Assembly: GCF_000018865.1 (NCBI RefSeq)
Contig: NC_010175.1
Span: 5,084,001-5,148,000, forward strand
DNA length: 64,000 nt
Direction: 5' to 3'
Source of the DNA: Chloroflexus aurantiacus J-10-fl
Lineage (GTDB): Bacteria; Chloroflexota; Chloroflexia; Chloroflexales; Chloroflexaceae
Under the pieces are notes generated by a model. It was not told the origin of the DNA. It worked only from the letters and a program-made list of their open reading frames with translations, and searched no databases. The position numbers and the translations under genes were made by a program. Shown here in pieces: positions 27,430-39,213 of the stretch (positions within the stretch are counted from its first letter, which is position 1; each line of letters starts with the position of its first letter).

Positions 27430-28587
27430 ATGTGTGCTGCAACGCTCATTGACACTACCGACGCTCTGCTCAGTCGCTATGATCAGCTCGACCTGCGTGG
27501 CCTGAGCATCACTGAAATCGCTGAGTTGCTGCGCCAGCAGGGCGCAGCGCACCTCAGCCCGATTGAACGCATCGAGCTGGCCGAGCGGCTCATTACCCGC
27601 CGTCGCTTCTTGATCGGTGCAGGGGCGTTAGCTCTGGGCATAATCACCGGCTGTGGGACGCAGGAGCAGGCTGCCGCACCAACGGCGATGGTGGCAACAA
27701 CGCGCACGGTTGTCGACGGCCTGGGGCGAAGGGTCGAGGTGCCAGCCGTGCCGCAGCGCGTGGTGGCTTTACACGATCTGGACAACGCCTATGCACTGGC
27801 ATCGCTAGGCTTTGCTCCGATTGGCATGGGCAGCATTACACTCGGTGATCCCTTCGAGCGGTTACGATCCCTCGGCCCTATCCCGCCAGCACTGGAGCAG
27901 ACGGTTGAGGTTGGGTTATTGTACGAGCCGAACCTTGAAGCAATCGCTTCCTTACAACCTGATCTCATCCTGGGCACACGTGGCTCACACCAACAGATCC
28001 TCGATCAACTGACAGCAATCGCGCCGACTGTCCTGATCGATCAGACTGCTGGCGACGATGTGCTATCGAACCAGCGCTTTCTGGCATCGCTCGTCGGCGT
28101 GGAGGATCGGATCGACGAGCAGCTTGCCCGCTACGAAGCGAGGATCGCAGCACTCAGAGAACGCTATGCTGATACGCTAAACACCCTCGAATATACCCGC
28201 ATCGACAGCTACGGTGTCGGTGCTGAAGATAACTACCTGATCCTGTTCGATCTGACCCCTGGCACCCGGGTGTTGACCGATCTTGGCGCACGACGATCAA
28301 AAACGAATGGCAACGTTGACAATGACCCGTTTCCCGCGATTAGCCTGGAGCGCCTGGCCGACTACGATGCCGATGTCATCTTCATCGGCGTTGAGGCCGG
28401 TACGCAGCCAGAGCCACAAGTTTTACAGCTATTGTCAGCGACGTTCGCCGGTCAGAACAATCAAATCTTCGCCGTCGATTATGGAGTCTGGGGCTTTCGA
28501 CTGGTCGATGCACTCTTCATTGTTCTGAACGATATTGAACAGATTCTCTCTTCACGTTCGCTTAACACGGCAGGGGATTTTCGTTGA
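27430..28587 (+). CDS. Siderophore-binding lipoprotein with long Tat-type leader (SBP 1)
   Basis: Substrate-binding protein of the iron-siderophore ABC class (FepB/FecB-like), 385 residues. After the leader come DGLGRRVEVPAVPQRVVALHDLD, LEAIASLQPDLILG and SLERLADYDADVIFI, the hallmarks of this family. The leader is unusual: about 56 residues before the twin-arginine motif RRRF (57-60), then LIGAGALALGIITGC with the lipobox cysteine at 75. Residues 38-60 are nearly identical in two other binding proteins of this island. The start is ATG 27430 with AAAGGA upstream, not the upstream in-frame 27397. It lies between the MFS gene and a frameshifted paralogue and should deliver ligand to the permeases at 29756 and 31730. 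Confidence 0.92.
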   Translation: MCAATLIDTTDALLSRYDQLDLRGLSITEIAELLRQQGAAHLSPIERIELAERLITRRRFLIGAGALALGIITGCGTQEQAAAPTAMVATTRTVVDGLGRRVEVPAVPQRVVALHDLDNAYALASLGFAPIGMGSITLGDPFERLRSLGPIPPALEQTVEVGLLYEPNLEAIASLQPDLILGTRGSHQQILDQLTAIAPTVLIDQTAGDDVLSNQRFLASLVGVEDRIDEQLARYEARIAALRERYADTLNTLEYTRIDSYGVGAEDNYLILFDLTPGTRVLTDLGARRSKTNGNVDNDPFPAISLERLADYDADVIFIGVEAGTQPEPQVLQLLSATFAGQNNQIFAVDYGVWGFRLVDALFIVLNDIEQILSSRSLNTAGDFR

Positions 28588-28618
28588 CAGATAGGTATAA
28601 AGCAAGAGGCACATCACA

Positions 28619-29735
28619 ATGGACACGCAACACATTGCCACAGACACATGGAGCATCGATCATCTTGCCCCCCACGCTCCGGCCACGGACGATCTGCTAG
28701 AACTGGCTACCTGGTTGCAGTGCAACGGCGCAGCGCACCTCAGCCCAATTGAACGCATCGAACTGGCCGAGCGGCTGATCACCCGCCGTCGCTTCCTGAT
28801 CGGTGCAGGGGTGTTAGCCCTGGGCATGATCACCGGCTGTGGGACACAGGAGCAGGCTGCCGCACCAACGGCGACGGTGGCGGCGACGCGCACGGTGCGG
28901 CATGCATATGGCACAACTGACGTGCCGCTTAAACCACAACGGGTTATCGCACTCGATGCCTTCTTCACACTGACGCCTTTAGTCGAACTCGGTGTTCCTG
29001 TCATTGGTTCAGTCAGTCTGGGAAGTCCGGCAGTCTATCCAGGCTTAAGTGACCAAGAGAGTGCAAACATTGTGAGTATCGGAAATGGACGACTCGGTAG
29101 CCTGGAAACGGTAGCTGCTCTGAAGCCCGATCTTATCATTGGGATCGATTTTGTCGAACCACCTTACGAAGAACTAAGCCAGATTGCGCCAACCGTGATC
29201 AATTCCTACAGCCCTCGATTGGAAAGAGCAACATCGCGCCCTGGGCGAAGCGACCGGCACCTATGAGCGAGCTGAACGAGGAATTGCAGCATACGAAGAA
29301 CGAGTAGCTCTGCTGCGATCTCGTATACCAGACCTCACAGTGTCATACCTCTCCTTAATTGGGGAAACACCACTGCTCTATCTTCAGGGTCCGAAAGCAT
29401 GGGCGCCTGCCAGGATCCTTGCGGATGCGGGAGTTCAACGACCTGCCGATGAGATTGTCAGCGATGACACTTTCTTCAAGGCATTGAGCCTGGAAGTATT
29501 ACCTGAACTCAAAGGAGATGTCCTGCTATACAGCGCCAATTACCCTGGCATTAGCCCAGAAGAAATCAGCAGTGTCCGCTCACTGCTCGCCAACCCAATC
29601 TGGCAACAAATACCCGCTGTCCGAGCCGGACGAGCTTTTGAGGTAACCGGTGCCCATTGGGAAACATTTGGCGGTCTACGCTCGGCACAAGGAGTTCTGG
29701 ATGACATTGAACGATTGTTACTACCACTAGCGTAG
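28619..29735 (+). pseudogene. Siderophore-binding lipoprotein (SBP 2), frameshifted
   Basis: Paralogue of SBP 1 with the same leader (NGAAHLSPIERIELAERL, then RRRF, lipobox Cys74) and the binding-protein motifs YGTTDVPLKPQRVIALD and LETVAALKPDLIIG. The first frame runs 28619-29266 and turns to unrelated sequence after INSYSP. The second frame continues with DWKEQHRALGEATGTYE and ends at 29735 with LDDIERLLLPLA. The switch is +1 at about 29205-29215; removing one C of the CCC at 29212-29214 gives NSYSLDWKEQ and restores about 371 residues. Both halves are otherwise well kept, so this is either a recent inactivation or a sequence error. It lies 20 bases before the first permease. Confidence 0.85.
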
Positions 29736-29755
29736 CATAGAGGGAGCCTTTTTCG

Positions 29756-30802
29756 ATGGCTACAGTTGCTGCAAATACTTCTAGCACACAGACCATCAGC
29801 ATCAAGCGCTCGCGCCAGATGCTCTTGCTTGGCTTACCGGTATGTGCAATCATCCTCGGTCTTGCCCTGCTGAGCAGCATCGCTTTCGGCGCTGCGGACA
29901 TCGCGCCTAACGATGTATGGCAGGCACTGATCGCCTTTAACCCGGCATCGACCGAGCACCTGATCATCCGTACTTTGCGGGTGCCGCGCGCGGCGGTGGC
30001 AGCCCTGGTTGGCGCAGCGCTGGCGGTGGCCGGGGCACTGATGCAGGGACTGACCCGCAACCCGCTGGCCGATCCGGGCATCCTTGGCATTGAAACCGGG
30101 GCGGCACTGGGTGTCGTTTCTGCCGTCTTCTTTCTCAAGATTGGTTCGTTGTACCTGTACGCTCTGTTTGCCTTTACCGGTGCCGCACTCACTGCACTGG
30201 CGGTCTATGCACTCGGTTCAATTGGTCGTGGTGGACCTACACCGCTGAAGATCACGATTGCCGGTGCCGCACTTACCGCACTGCTTTCATCATTCACCAC
30301 CGGTATCCTGATCTTCAATCAACGTACCCTCGAAGAGGTGCGCTTCTGGCTGGCCGGCAGCGTCGCCGGCCGTGATCTCAACCTGCTGGCACAGGCGTCG
30401 CCATACCTGATCTGTGGATTGCTACTGGCATTGGCGCTGGGGCGGCAGATCACCACCATCTCACTGGGTGACGAGATCGCGAAGGGTCTCGGTCAACGCA
30501 CCGGCTGGGTAAAGCTGTTGACTGCCATAGCGACCGTGCTTCTGGCCGGCGCCAGCGTGGCCGTTGCCGGTCCGATTGGATTTGTCGGTCTGGTCATTCC
30601 CCACGCGGTGCGTTTTCTGGTTGGAGTGGATTATCGCTGGATTTTACCCTATGCCGCATTGATTGGCGCCACCTTTCTGGTGCTGTCTGACGTGGCCGCA
30701 CGCCTCATCATTCGCCCAACCGAATTGCCGGTTGGGGTCATGACCGCCCTGATCGGCGGACCCTTCTTCGTCTATCTGGTGCGCTGGCGGGTGAAACGAT
30801 GA
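29756..30802 (+). CDS. FecCD-family iron-siderophore permease 1
   Basis: Inner-membrane permease of 348 residues with about ten helices, of the BtuC/FecCD/FhuB family. The family stretches are plain: [40 protein letters not shown] near the ATPase-contact loop, and [23 protein letters not shown] at the end. It would form the membrane channel with the second permease (31730) as a heterodimer, driven by the ATPase at 32849. The start ATG follows GGGAGCC. It lies between the broken SBP 2 and the reductase gene. The leader before the first helix is a short cytoplasmic tail of about 20 residues. Confidence 0.95.
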   Translation: MATVAANTSSTQTISIKRSRQMLLLGLPVCAIILGLALLSSIAFGAADIAPNDVWQALIAFNPASTEHLIIRTLRVPRAAVAALVGAALAVAGALMQGLTRNPLADPGILGIETGAALGVVSAVFFLKIGSLYLYALFAFTGAALTALAVYALGSIGRGGPTPLKITIAGAALTALLSSFTTGILIFNQRTLEEVRFWLAGSVAGRDLNLLAQASPYLICGLLLALALGRQITTISLGDEIAKGLGQRTGWVKLLTAIATVLLAGASVAVAGPIGFVGLVIPHAVRFLVGVDYRWILPYAALIGATFLVLSDVAARLIIRPTELPVGVMTALIGGPFFVYLVRWRVKR

Positions 30803-30875
30803 CAGCGTGAAGGGTGATATGAGTGGCTGGCGATGGCATCATCAGCGTACCTGATCGCATGAGAGGAATATCGAG

Positions 30876-31733
30876 ATGCAACCATTAGCGCAAACGCTGG
30901 ACCGGATCCGCACAATCAGTGAGTATCTCAAACCAGAATTTGGCATACCTGCCGATGGAAATTGGGTGTCCGTAGCAGATGATTTTGTGTCAGGTTCGCC
31001 CTGGCTCACGAGCATGATCGCTGCAGAACAGACCCGCCTGCGCACAACATCTGCGGCTATTATCGGTAGCACGCTGTTGCAGAACTACCAGTGGCCAATT
31101 ATTCCTACCGTGGTGGCGTGCTATCTGTTTGAACAGCGGGTGCCAGATTTGGCCCCTGCCAATACGCGCGTCCACTTCACTGCCGAGCACCAGGCAGACG
31201 CACTGGCTCTCCTCGGCGGACGCTTTAGCGCCTTACCTGATGACCCGGCAGCAGAACACCCGGATGCGACTATCGTGCCCGATCGCGCAGCGCTGCGGGA
31301 TGCGATGCGGACAGGTATTGAGTCGCACTTTGCGGTGGTTATTGAACACATTTGCGCGGCGTTAGGTTGCAAACCGCGCGGTCTATGGCTGAACGTTGCT
31401 GATGCAGTAGCCAATGCGCTGATCTGGCTTGCCCAGCAACATGCAGCGTTTGACCCGACCCAGATCGAAGCCGAAGTTGAGGCAGTGATCCGTGTACCCG
31501 GCTCGCCGCTGAACAATCGGCAAGTTGGGTTGATCCAGCTCAGTTACGGTGAAAACCGGCAGCTTTTTCTCCGGCGGGCTACTTGCTGTTACTGGTACAA
31601 AACTGAAGGTGGTGAGTATTGCCTGACATGCCCCCACCGCACTGCCGAAGATCGGCAGGCACGACTCCTCGCTTACATGGCGCAGAAGTACACCCAGCAA
31701 CAGCAGCTCGTTCAGGAAGAGGTAACGGCATGA
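30876..31733 (+). CDS. fhuF: FhuF-like ferric-siderophore reductase
   Basis: Probable cytoplasmic [2Fe-2S] reductase of 285 residues that releases iron from imported ferric siderophores by reduction. The C-terminal cysteine pattern of FhuF is exact: CC at 237-238, then C249 and C252 (C-C-x10-C-x2-C), in [20 protein letters not shown]. The N-terminal part has the family's helical iron-transporter-like domain ([22 protein letters not shown]). The stop overlaps the start of the second permease (ATGA), and the ATG is preceded by GAGAGGA. Its place between the two permease genes strongly supports siderophore handling. Distant FhuF relatives also exist in siderophore synthesis gene clusters, but no such genes are seen here. 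Confidence 0.85.
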   Translation: MQPLAQTLDRIRTISEYLKPEFGIPADGNWVSVADDFVSGSPWLTSMIAAEQTRLRTTSAAIIGSTLLQNYQWPIIPTVVACYLFEQRVPDLAPANTRVHFTAEHQADALALLGGRFSALPDDPAAEHPDATIVPDRAALRDAMRTGIESHFAVVIEHICAALGCKPRGLWLNVADAVANALIWLAQQHAAFDPTQIEAEVEAVIRVPGSPLNNRQVGLIQLSYGENRQLFLRRATCCYWYKTEGGEYCLTCPHRTAEDRQARLLAYMAQKYTQQQQLVQEEVTA

Positions 31734-32800
31734 GTGTTGAGGTTCCATCTTCCCGTGGTCAGCAGTCACCGTGGCTAACCCTGCGCACCCGTGGTCTTTC
31801 TTTTCGCATTGACCGACGTGTGCCGCCGGTACTGACTCTGGCACTGCTGGCAACGATCACAGCAATGGTGATCAACATTGGGGTCGGTGCATACCCTATC
31901 CCACCGCTCGATGTGATACGGACTGTGCTCGGCCTACCGACCGGCAATGAAGACTATTCCTTCATCGTGAACGTTTTACGTCTACCGCGTATGCTCGTCG
32001 CTGCGCTAGTCGGCATGGCACTTGGGGTGTCTGGAGCGATTATCCAGGGCTTGACCCGCAATCCACTGGCCGATCCCGGCATCCTTGGCATCAGCGCCGG
32101 CGCCAGCCTCAGCGCCGTGACCCTTATCGTGGTCGTACGCAACGTACCATCCGGCGTGATTCCTATTGCTGCTTTCGGCGGTGCTGTTACGGTCGCCACA
32201 TTGATCTATCTTCTGGCCTGGCGAGGCGGCGATTCTCCCATTCGATTGGTCCTGGTCGGCATTGGATTGGGGGCAATCTGTAGCGCAGCCACAACCTTGA
32301 TGATCACCTTTGGCGATATTTGGGATGTACAACGGGCGCTGGTCTGGATCACGGGCAGTGTCTACGGACGCTCGTGGGAAGAGTTCTGGCCCCTCTTGCC
32401 GTGGATCGTTATCTTTGTACCACTGGCCTTCTTTCTGGCTCGCGATCTCAACGCCCTCAATCTGGGTGAAGAAGTCGCGCAGGGATTAGGCATCCCAGTG
32501 GCCTGGCGGCGCGGCCTGTTACTGCTCACAGCGGTCGCCCTGGCAGCAGCAACAGTTGCTGCTGCGGGTACGATTGGCTTTGTGGGCTTAATGGCGCCAC
32601 ATATCGGGCGGAGACTGGTTGGTCCTGATCATAGCGGCTTGTTGCCAACCGCCGGCATCATCGGCGCACTCCTGGTCGTCCTGGCCGATCTGGTGGGGCG
32701 CACGCTGTTTTCACCCATCGAACTACCTGCCGGATTGGTTACCGCTGCCATTGGCGCACCTTTCTTTATCGGATTGCTGTGGCGACAGCAAAAGCGATGA
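31730..32800 (+). CDS. FecCD-family iron-siderophore permease 2
   Basis: Second inner-membrane permease, 356 residues, about ten helices. Family motifs: [38 protein letters not shown], and [19 protein letters not shown]. It is similar to permease 1 over most of its length but clearly distinct, so the channel is probably a heterodimer as in FecCD and FepDG. The start is ATG 31730, overlapping the reductase stop by four bases; upstream in-frame codons lie inside the reductase gene and are ignored. It is followed after 48 bases by the ATPase gene. A cytoplasmic tail of about 30 polar residues precedes the first helix. Confidence 0.95.
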   Translation: MSVEVPSSRGQQSPWLTLRTRGLSFRIDRRVPPVLTLALLATITAMVINIGVGAYPIPPLDVIRTVLGLPTGNEDYSFIVNVLRLPRMLVAALVGMALGVSGAIIQGLTRNPLADPGILGISAGASLSAVTLIVVVRNVPSGVIPIAAFGGAVTVATLIYLLAWRGGDSPIRLVLVGIGLGAICSAATTLMITFGDIWDVQRALVWITGSVYGRSWEEFWPLLPWIVIFVPLAFFLARDLNALNLGEEVAQGLGIPVAWRRGLLLLTAVALAAATVAAAGTIGFVGLMAPHIGRRLVGPDHSGLLPTAGIIGALLVVLADLVGRTLFSPIELPAGLVTAAIGAPFFIGLLWRQQKR

Positions 32801-32848
32801 ACATGTTACGTCTACACGCATCGGGATCATCTGAGAAAGAAATGATCT

Positions 32849-33703
32849 ATGTTGCATACTGAGAAACTTACCCTGGCCTATGATCAAACCATCATCATCC
32901 ACGACATGGATGTTGCCATCCCGCGTGGTCAGATCACCGCGCTGGTGGGACCAAACGGCTGTGGCAAGAGCACCTTGTTGCGCGGGTTAGCCCGTTTACT
33001 GGCGCCGAGGGGAGGCGCAGCCTATCTGGATGGCAAAGCCATTCATCGGATGCCAACCCGTGAACTGGCAAAACAACTCGGTATTCTGCCGCAAAGCCCG
33101 GTGGCGCCAGAAGGACTAACCGTCCGCGAACTGGTTGCACAGGGTCGTTACCCTCATCAATCCTGGTTTCAGCAGTGGTCTGCCGACGACGAAAGCGCCG
33201 TTGTCAAAGCGCTTGAATTGACCGGCATGACCGACCTGGCTGAACGACCGGTCGATACCCTATCGGGTGGTCAGCGGCAACGCGCCTGGATCGCGATGAC
33301 GCTGGCGCAAGAAACTGAGGTCATTCTCCTTGATGAGCCAACTACTTTTCTAGACCTGGCGCATCAGATCGAAGTGCTTCAGTTGCTGGAGCGGCTGAAC
33401 CGCAGCGAACAGCGCACCATCGTGATGGTAGTGCATGACCTGAACCATGCAACTCGGCATGCTCATCACATTATCGCGCTGAAAGCCGGCAAAGTCGCCG
33501 CTATTGGTGCGCCCACCGAGGTAGTTACTCCAGCATTGCTGCGTGAGGTGTTCGGCGTCGAGGGTGCAGTCGTGCCCGATCCGCGCAGCGGCGTACCGTT
33601 GTGTATCGCCTACGGGATCGCCGTACCAGCCTCTGCCAATGATCGTTGCGCCTTACGTCCGATTGACGCAGAGGAGTTCTGTTTGTATGACCCGGAAAGG
33701 TAA
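32849..33703 (+). CDS. Iron-siderophore ABC transporter ATPase
   Basis: Cytoplasmic ATP-binding subunit of 284 residues, FecE/FepC/FhuC type. Walker [10 protein letters not shown] (34-42), the Q-loop LPQSP, signature LSGGQRQR, Walker [14 protein letters not shown] and the switch histidine in [13 protein letters not shown] are all intact. The C-terminal extension of about 30 residues after the usual end ([17 protein letters not shown]...) is typical of this subfamily. It is the only ATPase in the island and must serve both permeases. The next binding-protein gene begins eight bases downstream. Confidence 0.95.
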   Translation: MLHTEKLTLAYDQTIIIHDMDVAIPRGQITALVGPNGCGKSTLLRGLARLLAPRGGAAYLDGKAIHRMPTRELAKQLGILPQSPVAPEGLTVRELVAQGRYPHQSWFQQWSADDESAVVKALELTGMTDLAERPVDTLSGGQRQRAWIAMTLAQETEVILLDEPTTFLDLAHQIEVLQLLERLNRSEQRTIVMVVHDLNHATRHAHHIIALKAGKVAAIGAPTEVVTPALLREVFGVEGAVVPDPRSGVPLCIAYGIAVPASANDRCALRPIDAEEFCLYDPER

Positions 33704-33711
33704 GGAATAAA

Positions 33712-34845
33712 ATGATTGCTACCACATCCGTCGAAACCGACATGAGCACTCTCGATGCTCTCGTTCATCATGCCCCCAACACCACAGATCTGGGTGAACT
33801 TGCCATGTGGCTCCAGATTAACGGTGCGGCTCACCTCAGCCTCTTCGAGCGAATTGAACTGGCTGAACGACTGGTGACACGTCGTCGCTTCCTGATCGGT
33901 ACAGGGCTGCTGGCACTGGGTGCCCTAACTGGTTGTGGATCGTGGAGTCCCGTCAACCCGGTAACGTCAGTAGCGCCAACTGCCGCCGGCAATACCTCCC
34001 TGCAAGTAGTAGCGCTCGACGAGTTTGCCGGGTTGTCAATTCTTGCGCTTGGTGTAAAGCCCACGAGTGTTTTTCTCACGTTTGGCTATGCCAGTGCTAA
34101 AGCGGTGTTCGACGCCGCCGGTGTGCAGACGGTGCTAGCCTCACGCGACGGGGGCAATCTTGAAGCACTTACCGCGCTGAAGCCGGCGACCATTGTGGGT
34201 GTGTCGATCCCAACGACGGTGGCAGCTCAGGAGAAGCTGGAGTTAATCGCGCCGACCACCGTGATCGAGTACACCGCATCATGGCAGGATCAGCTTAAGG
34301 TGACCGGTACAGCCGTCGGTCGCGCTGAGGCCGCGGCTGCCCTCATCGACCGAATCGAGCGTGGGTTGACCACGCTTAAGACTGACCTATCCAGTGCGGG
34401 AAAGGCCGGTCAAACGATTTCGGTGATCGGAAGCATCGCAGGCAACTCTTTCGCGCTGAGTCGGACAGGCTTGGTCGGTTCGATCCTCGAACAGGTCGGG
34501 TTGCAGCGACCAGCAGCGCAAGACATTTCGACCGAGCCGACAAACCCATTCATCACGATCTCGGCTGAGCGTCTGAACGACCACGACGCCGACGTAATCT
34601 TCTTGCTGAGTGGTGGCGCCTATAACCCTGACACGCTCATTACATCAGCGCTCTGGGCGACGCTCGGCGCGGTCAAAGCCAACCGGGTTGTCAACGTAGT
34701 CGCCGAGTTGTGGCTCTCGTCCAACGCATTCAGTGTCGACTGGATCGTGCAGGATGTGCGTGCAGCGCTGCTGGGCGATGGGACGGTTGCAACCGAGTCT
34801 GATATAGTGAACCGCTGGCAGACATTTGTCGCGACCCAGCAGTGA
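33712..34845 (+). CDS. Siderophore-binding lipoprotein with long Tat-type leader (SBP 3)
   Basis: Binding protein of 377 residues with the same unusual leader as SBP 1 and 2: LGELAMWLQINGAAHLS, FERIELAERL, RRRF at 57-60, and a lipobox ending at Cys75 (LGALTGC). The binding domain is more divergent; the usual first strand motif is shortened (NTSLQVVALDEFAGLSILALG), while LEALTALKPATIVG and SAERLNDHDADVIFL are clear. It may therefore bind a different ferric complex. An internal ATG (residue 11) is an alternative start, but AAGGA before 33712 fits the first. It follows the ATPase gene by eight bases and precedes two further binding proteins after a 150-base gap. Confidence 0.9.
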   Translation: MIATTSVETDMSTLDALVHHAPNTTDLGELAMWLQINGAAHLSLFERIELAERLVTRRRFLIGTGLLALGALTGCGSWSPVNPVTSVAPTAAGNTSLQVVALDEFAGLSILALGVKPTSVFLTFGYASAKAVFDAAGVQTVLASRDGGNLEALTALKPATIVGVSIPTTVAAQEKLELIAPTTVIEYTASWQDQLKVTGTAVGRAEAAAALIDRIERGLTTLKTDLSSAGKAGQTISVIGSIAGNSFALSRTGLVGSILEQVGLQRPAAQDISTEPTNPFITISAERLNDHDADVIFLLSGGAYNPDTLITSALWATLGAVKANRVVNVVAELWLSSNAFSVDWIVQDVRAALLGDGTVATESDIVNRWQTFVATQQ

Positions 34846-34995
34846 GCGAAAGCCGATGCGTAGCGGAACAATGATCGTTCTCTCCAACACTGGAGAGATC
34901 TCGTCAAGCACCTGGTTACAAGTCAATAACACGTGCCAACGACAAATCCTTGCGGAGCCGAACTATCTTGTCAATCCCTGAACGGAGTCTTCACT

Positions 34996-36084
34996 ATGGT
35001 ATACCGACTATTCATCCTTGTCATCCTGCTCACTCTGCTCGCCGCCTGTGGAGGTGCGCCGGCGACTGTCACGCCTACGAGCGCACCAGATGCACTTACG
35101 GAAAATCCCGCACCGACAAGTGCGCCTGGCGCAACACCTGCTTCAACTGTTGCAACCTTCCCCGTCACCATCGAACACAAGTATGGAAGCACCACCATCC
35201 CGGCGGCGCCACAACGGGTAATTGCGCTAGGATACACCGACCAGGACCCGATCCTCGCCCTGGGCGTGCGTCCCATTGCGGTACGCTACTGGTTTGGTGA
35301 TGCCACACGCACAGCCTGGCCGTGGCAAGAAGCTGCCTTCGGTGACGTTCGTCCGCAAGTTCTCAACATGCCCTTTGGTCAGCTCAACATTGAAACCATC
35401 GCCGCCCTAAATCCAGACCTGATCATCGCCGTCTCTGCCGGTATTACCGAAGAGGAGTACAACACCCTGAGTCAGATTGCCCCCACGCTCGCGCAATCTG
35501 ATGCCTACGTCGATTTTGGTGTCCCCTGGCAGGAACAAACTCGTGTAATCGGGCAGGCGCTCGGACGATCAGAACAGGCTGAGGCATTAATTTCCTCAAT
35601 TGAAGCACGTTTTGCTGAACTCCGACAGCAGTATCCACAGTTTGCCGGCGCCACAGCGGTCATTGCCTCACCAGCGAACGAAGGACAATTCTTCTTCTCT
35701 GGCACCCAACACGAACGGATGCGCTTTTTAACCTCGCTCGGCTTTGTACTCCCTGCCGAACTCGACCAGATAGCCAGCACATCGTTCTTCGGCTCGATTA
35801 GCGGTGAACGCCTTGATCTTTTCGATACCGATGTCTTGATCTGGACGGTTACTCCTGAACAGCGAGCTGTTATTGAAGCTAATCCGCTCTTTCAACAACT
35901 ACGCGCCACGCAGGAAGGTCGCGTCATCTGGCTTGACTCTACCGGCGACGCCGAGAGTGATCTGGTCGGGCCGGCCCTGGTCTATAGCAGTGTGTTGAGC
36001 TTGCCGCTCGTATTTGAAGAACTGGTACCCCAGCTTGCCGCCGCTGTTGATGGCGACCCGACAACACAGGCTGCACAACGTTGA
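34996..36084 (+). CDS. Siderophore-binding lipoprotein (SBP 4), Sec-type
   Basis: Binding protein of 362 residues with an ordinary lipoprotein signal: [18 protein letters not shown], then a Thr/Pro/Ala-rich linker of about 35 residues. The binding domain has [38 protein letters not shown] and [15 protein letters not shown]. It lacks the twin-arginine leader of SBPs 1-3. The start is ATG 34996, with GGAG upstream; the longer reading to 34933 would add a polar stretch before the signal peptide. It resembles the iron-siderophore binding proteins of actinobacteria and Chloroflexota. It may have its own promoter in the 150-base gap after SBP 3, but none stands out. Confidence 0.9.
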   Translation: MVYRLFILVILLTLLAACGGAPATVTPTSAPDALTENPAPTSAPGATPASTVATFPVTIEHKYGSTTIPAAPQRVIALGYTDQDPILALGVRPIAVRYWFGDATRTAWPWQEAAFGDVRPQVLNMPFGQLNIETIAALNPDLIIAVSAGITEEEYNTLSQIAPTLAQSDAYVDFGVPWQEQTRVIGQALGRSEQAEALISSIEARFAELRQQYPQFAGATAVIASPANEGQFFFSGTQHERMRFLTSLGFVLPAELDQIASTSFFGSISGERLDLFDTDVLIWTVTPEQRAVIEANPLFQQLRATQEGRVIWLDSTGDAESDLVGPALVYSSVLSLPLVFEELVPQLAAAVDGDPTTQAAQR

Positions 36085-36158
36085 GGGGTATGTTGATAGC
36101 TAACCGTCCGGTTAAGCGGAGTCATCACCAAATGTTTGTGTCTACAGGAGAACCATCT

Positions 36159-37274
36159 ATGACAGCGTTTCAGCGCATCTCCATGCTGATCGTATGCCTG
36201 ATCCTGATCTCAGGCTGTGCTCAACAGACCGCTGGTCAAAACCCGACCAGCACACCTGATCTGGCAACAACACCAGCTCTCACGGTCGCCACACCAACCG
36301 TTGCCTCACAAACCGATCCCGCAGCGACGCAGTCTTGTCAGCCGGGCTTTCGCAGTTTTGATCACGAACTCCTTGCTACCGAACCACTCTGCATTCCCGA
36401 AAATCCTGAACGGATTATCGCCCTCGACATGGCCTCCGTTGAAATGGTGTTACTGACGGAGAAGACCCTGCTGGCCACCAGTGGGTGGATCTTGAGCGAG
36501 CTACCCCTACTCGCACCGCAGTTTGCCGAACGGCTGACGACAGTCGAAGATGTTGGCTACCCTGCCAATCTGGAGAAGGTCGCCCTGTTAAAACCTGACC
36601 TTATTCTAGCCGTTGGTGGCACAACGGTAGGTGAAACGATTGATGTTGATCAAGCCCAACAGATTGCACCCGTAGTCTTTGCCGATCCGGTCATCTACAA
36701 CGACTGGAAACTGGGTATGCGCTTGTGGGCCGACGTTCTCAATGCTTCTGATATGTATGAGGCAATGCTGGCTAATTATGAACAGCGTATTAGTGAGCTA
36801 CGAGCAGCGCTCGGTGATCGCATCCAACAGGAAATCTCAGTAATTGCTACCAGTACTTATGGTACTTCGCTGTGGATGCCCGATACACCTCCCGGCGCTA
36901 TACTGAGCGATGTCGGGCTGCAGCGACCACCATCACAACGGTTTGTCGGTGAAGCCGCACAAGCCGAATACGGCGCAGCACAATACATTATGATCTCTGA
37001 TGAACGGCTCGATCTCGCCGATGGTGATGCGATCTTCTTCTTCACCTATGCCTCAAGCAATCCTGAAACAGCAGCCGCAGAGGATGCTCACCTCAAAGCG
37101 TTTGTAGAAAAACCAATCTGGCAGTCGCTGAACGCCGTCAAAGCCGGACAGGCGTTTCTGGTACCGGGTTACTGGTGGCGTTCGCAAACCTTCATTCTGG
37201 CCAATCGGGTTCTTGATGATCTGTTTACCCATCTGGCCGGCACCCAGGCAACAACACCGGTTCTGATACCGTAG
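36159..37274 (+). CDS. Siderophore-binding lipoprotein (SBP 5), Sec-type
   Basis: Binding protein of 371 residues. Signal and lipobox: [20 protein letters not shown], then a Thr/Pro-rich linker. The binding domain has [26 protein letters not shown] (a longer first strand than in the others), [17 protein letters not shown] and [16 protein letters not shown]. The opening [21 protein letters not shown] has two cysteines about 17 residues apart that could form a disulfide, a feature not seen in SBPs 1-4. The start is ATG 36159, since ACAGGAG lies eight bases upstream; the reading back to 36081 overlaps SBP 4. It is the last gene before a strong hairpin and so closes the island. Confidence 0.9.
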   Translation: MTAFQRISMLIVCLILISGCAQQTAGQNPTSTPDLATTPALTVATPTVASQTDPAATQSCQPGFRSFDHELLATEPLCIPENPERIIALDMASVEMVLLTEKTLLATSGWILSELPLLAPQFAERLTTVEDVGYPANLEKVALLKPDLILAVGGTTVGETIDVDQAQQIAPVVFADPVIYNDWKLGMRLWADVLNASDMYEAMLANYEQRISELRAALGDRIQQEISVIATSTYGTSLWMPDTPPGAILSDVGLQRPPSQRFVGEAAQAEYGAAQYIMISDERLDLADGDAIFFFTYASSNPETAAAEDAHLKAFVEKPIWQSLNAVKAGQAFLVPGYWWRSQTFILANRVLDDLFTHLAGTQATTPVLIP

Positions 37275-37318
37275 GTACAGTGACATCTCTCAACATACCG
37301 TAAAGGGTTAAGTAATCT

Positions 37319-37350
37319 GCGACGAGGGCGAAAAGGCCCTCGTCGCGTGT
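37319..37350 (+). terminator. Rho-independent terminator of the iron island
   Basis: GCGACGAGGGC (37319-37329) pairs perfectly with its complement at 37336-37346 around GAAAAG, followed by GTGTTTT. It lies 45 bases after the last binding-protein gene and before the convergent aldo-keto reductase gene. Confidence 0.8.
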
Positions 37351-37456
37351 TTTGGGGATATGATCCTTCATCCTGAAGATATTTAAGGATGTACCTCAAA
37401 GCCAACTGTCGGCTATGATCATTTTTACAACGGCATCATACATGTTGGGGTACGTT

Positions 37457-38766
<1,310 letters not shown>

Positions 38767-39144
38767 CTACGAACACGGCATAAGCTTCAGAGTTGTCGTG
38801 CGCACCTCTGGACGAATCATTGGGATGACGTATTGCATGAAATGGCGATATTTCGTACGATAGACAGCATCAATCTGGTCATTAAGTTCGGGATCGGTTT
38901 CCATCACAAAGCAGACGTCTCGCTCGATACTACCAGCCCACAGCCGTCCTCTCCCTTGCGCCTGAGCGTCACGAAACCACTCGCCCTTTTGCCCACGCCA
39001 GGAGCGCACAAACAACTCATTACCGACTCGCACGATCCAGATGGTAACCGGTCTCTGCAATGTACCATCCCGCCTCAGAGCGGCAACCCGCACTTCCATT
39101 GAATTGCCAATGACGTCAATATCTTCGGGTTTCCACACACTCAT
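38767..39144 (-). CDS. DUF2255 family protein
   Basis: Small cytoplasmic protein of 125 residues with the DUF2255 pattern: W(K)PEDIDVIGNSMEVRVAAL, then VTIWIVRVGNELFVRSW, then DVCFVMETDPELNDQIDAVYRTKY. The fold resembles the split-barrel of flavin-binding pyridoxamine-oxidase-like proteins, but no cofactor-binding residues can be asserted. The start is ATG 39144 because AAGGAGG precedes it; the reading to 39198 adds an unrelated basic tail. It lies 69 bases downstream of the zinc alcohol dehydrogenase gene on the same strand. Function unknown. Confidence 0.85.
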   Translation of the reverse strand: MSVWKPEDIDVIGNSMEVRVAALRRDGTLQRPVTIWIVRVGNELFVRSWRGQKGEWFRDAQAQGRGRLWAGSIERDVCFVMETDPELNDQIDAVYRTKYRHFMQYVIPMIRPEVRTTTLKLMPCS

Positions 39145-39213
39145 TGGCAAGCCTCCTTGCAACAACCGATTAGCCTTTGCTTTTATCATGGGCGACAAAT
39201 GTTGATGTCGCTC

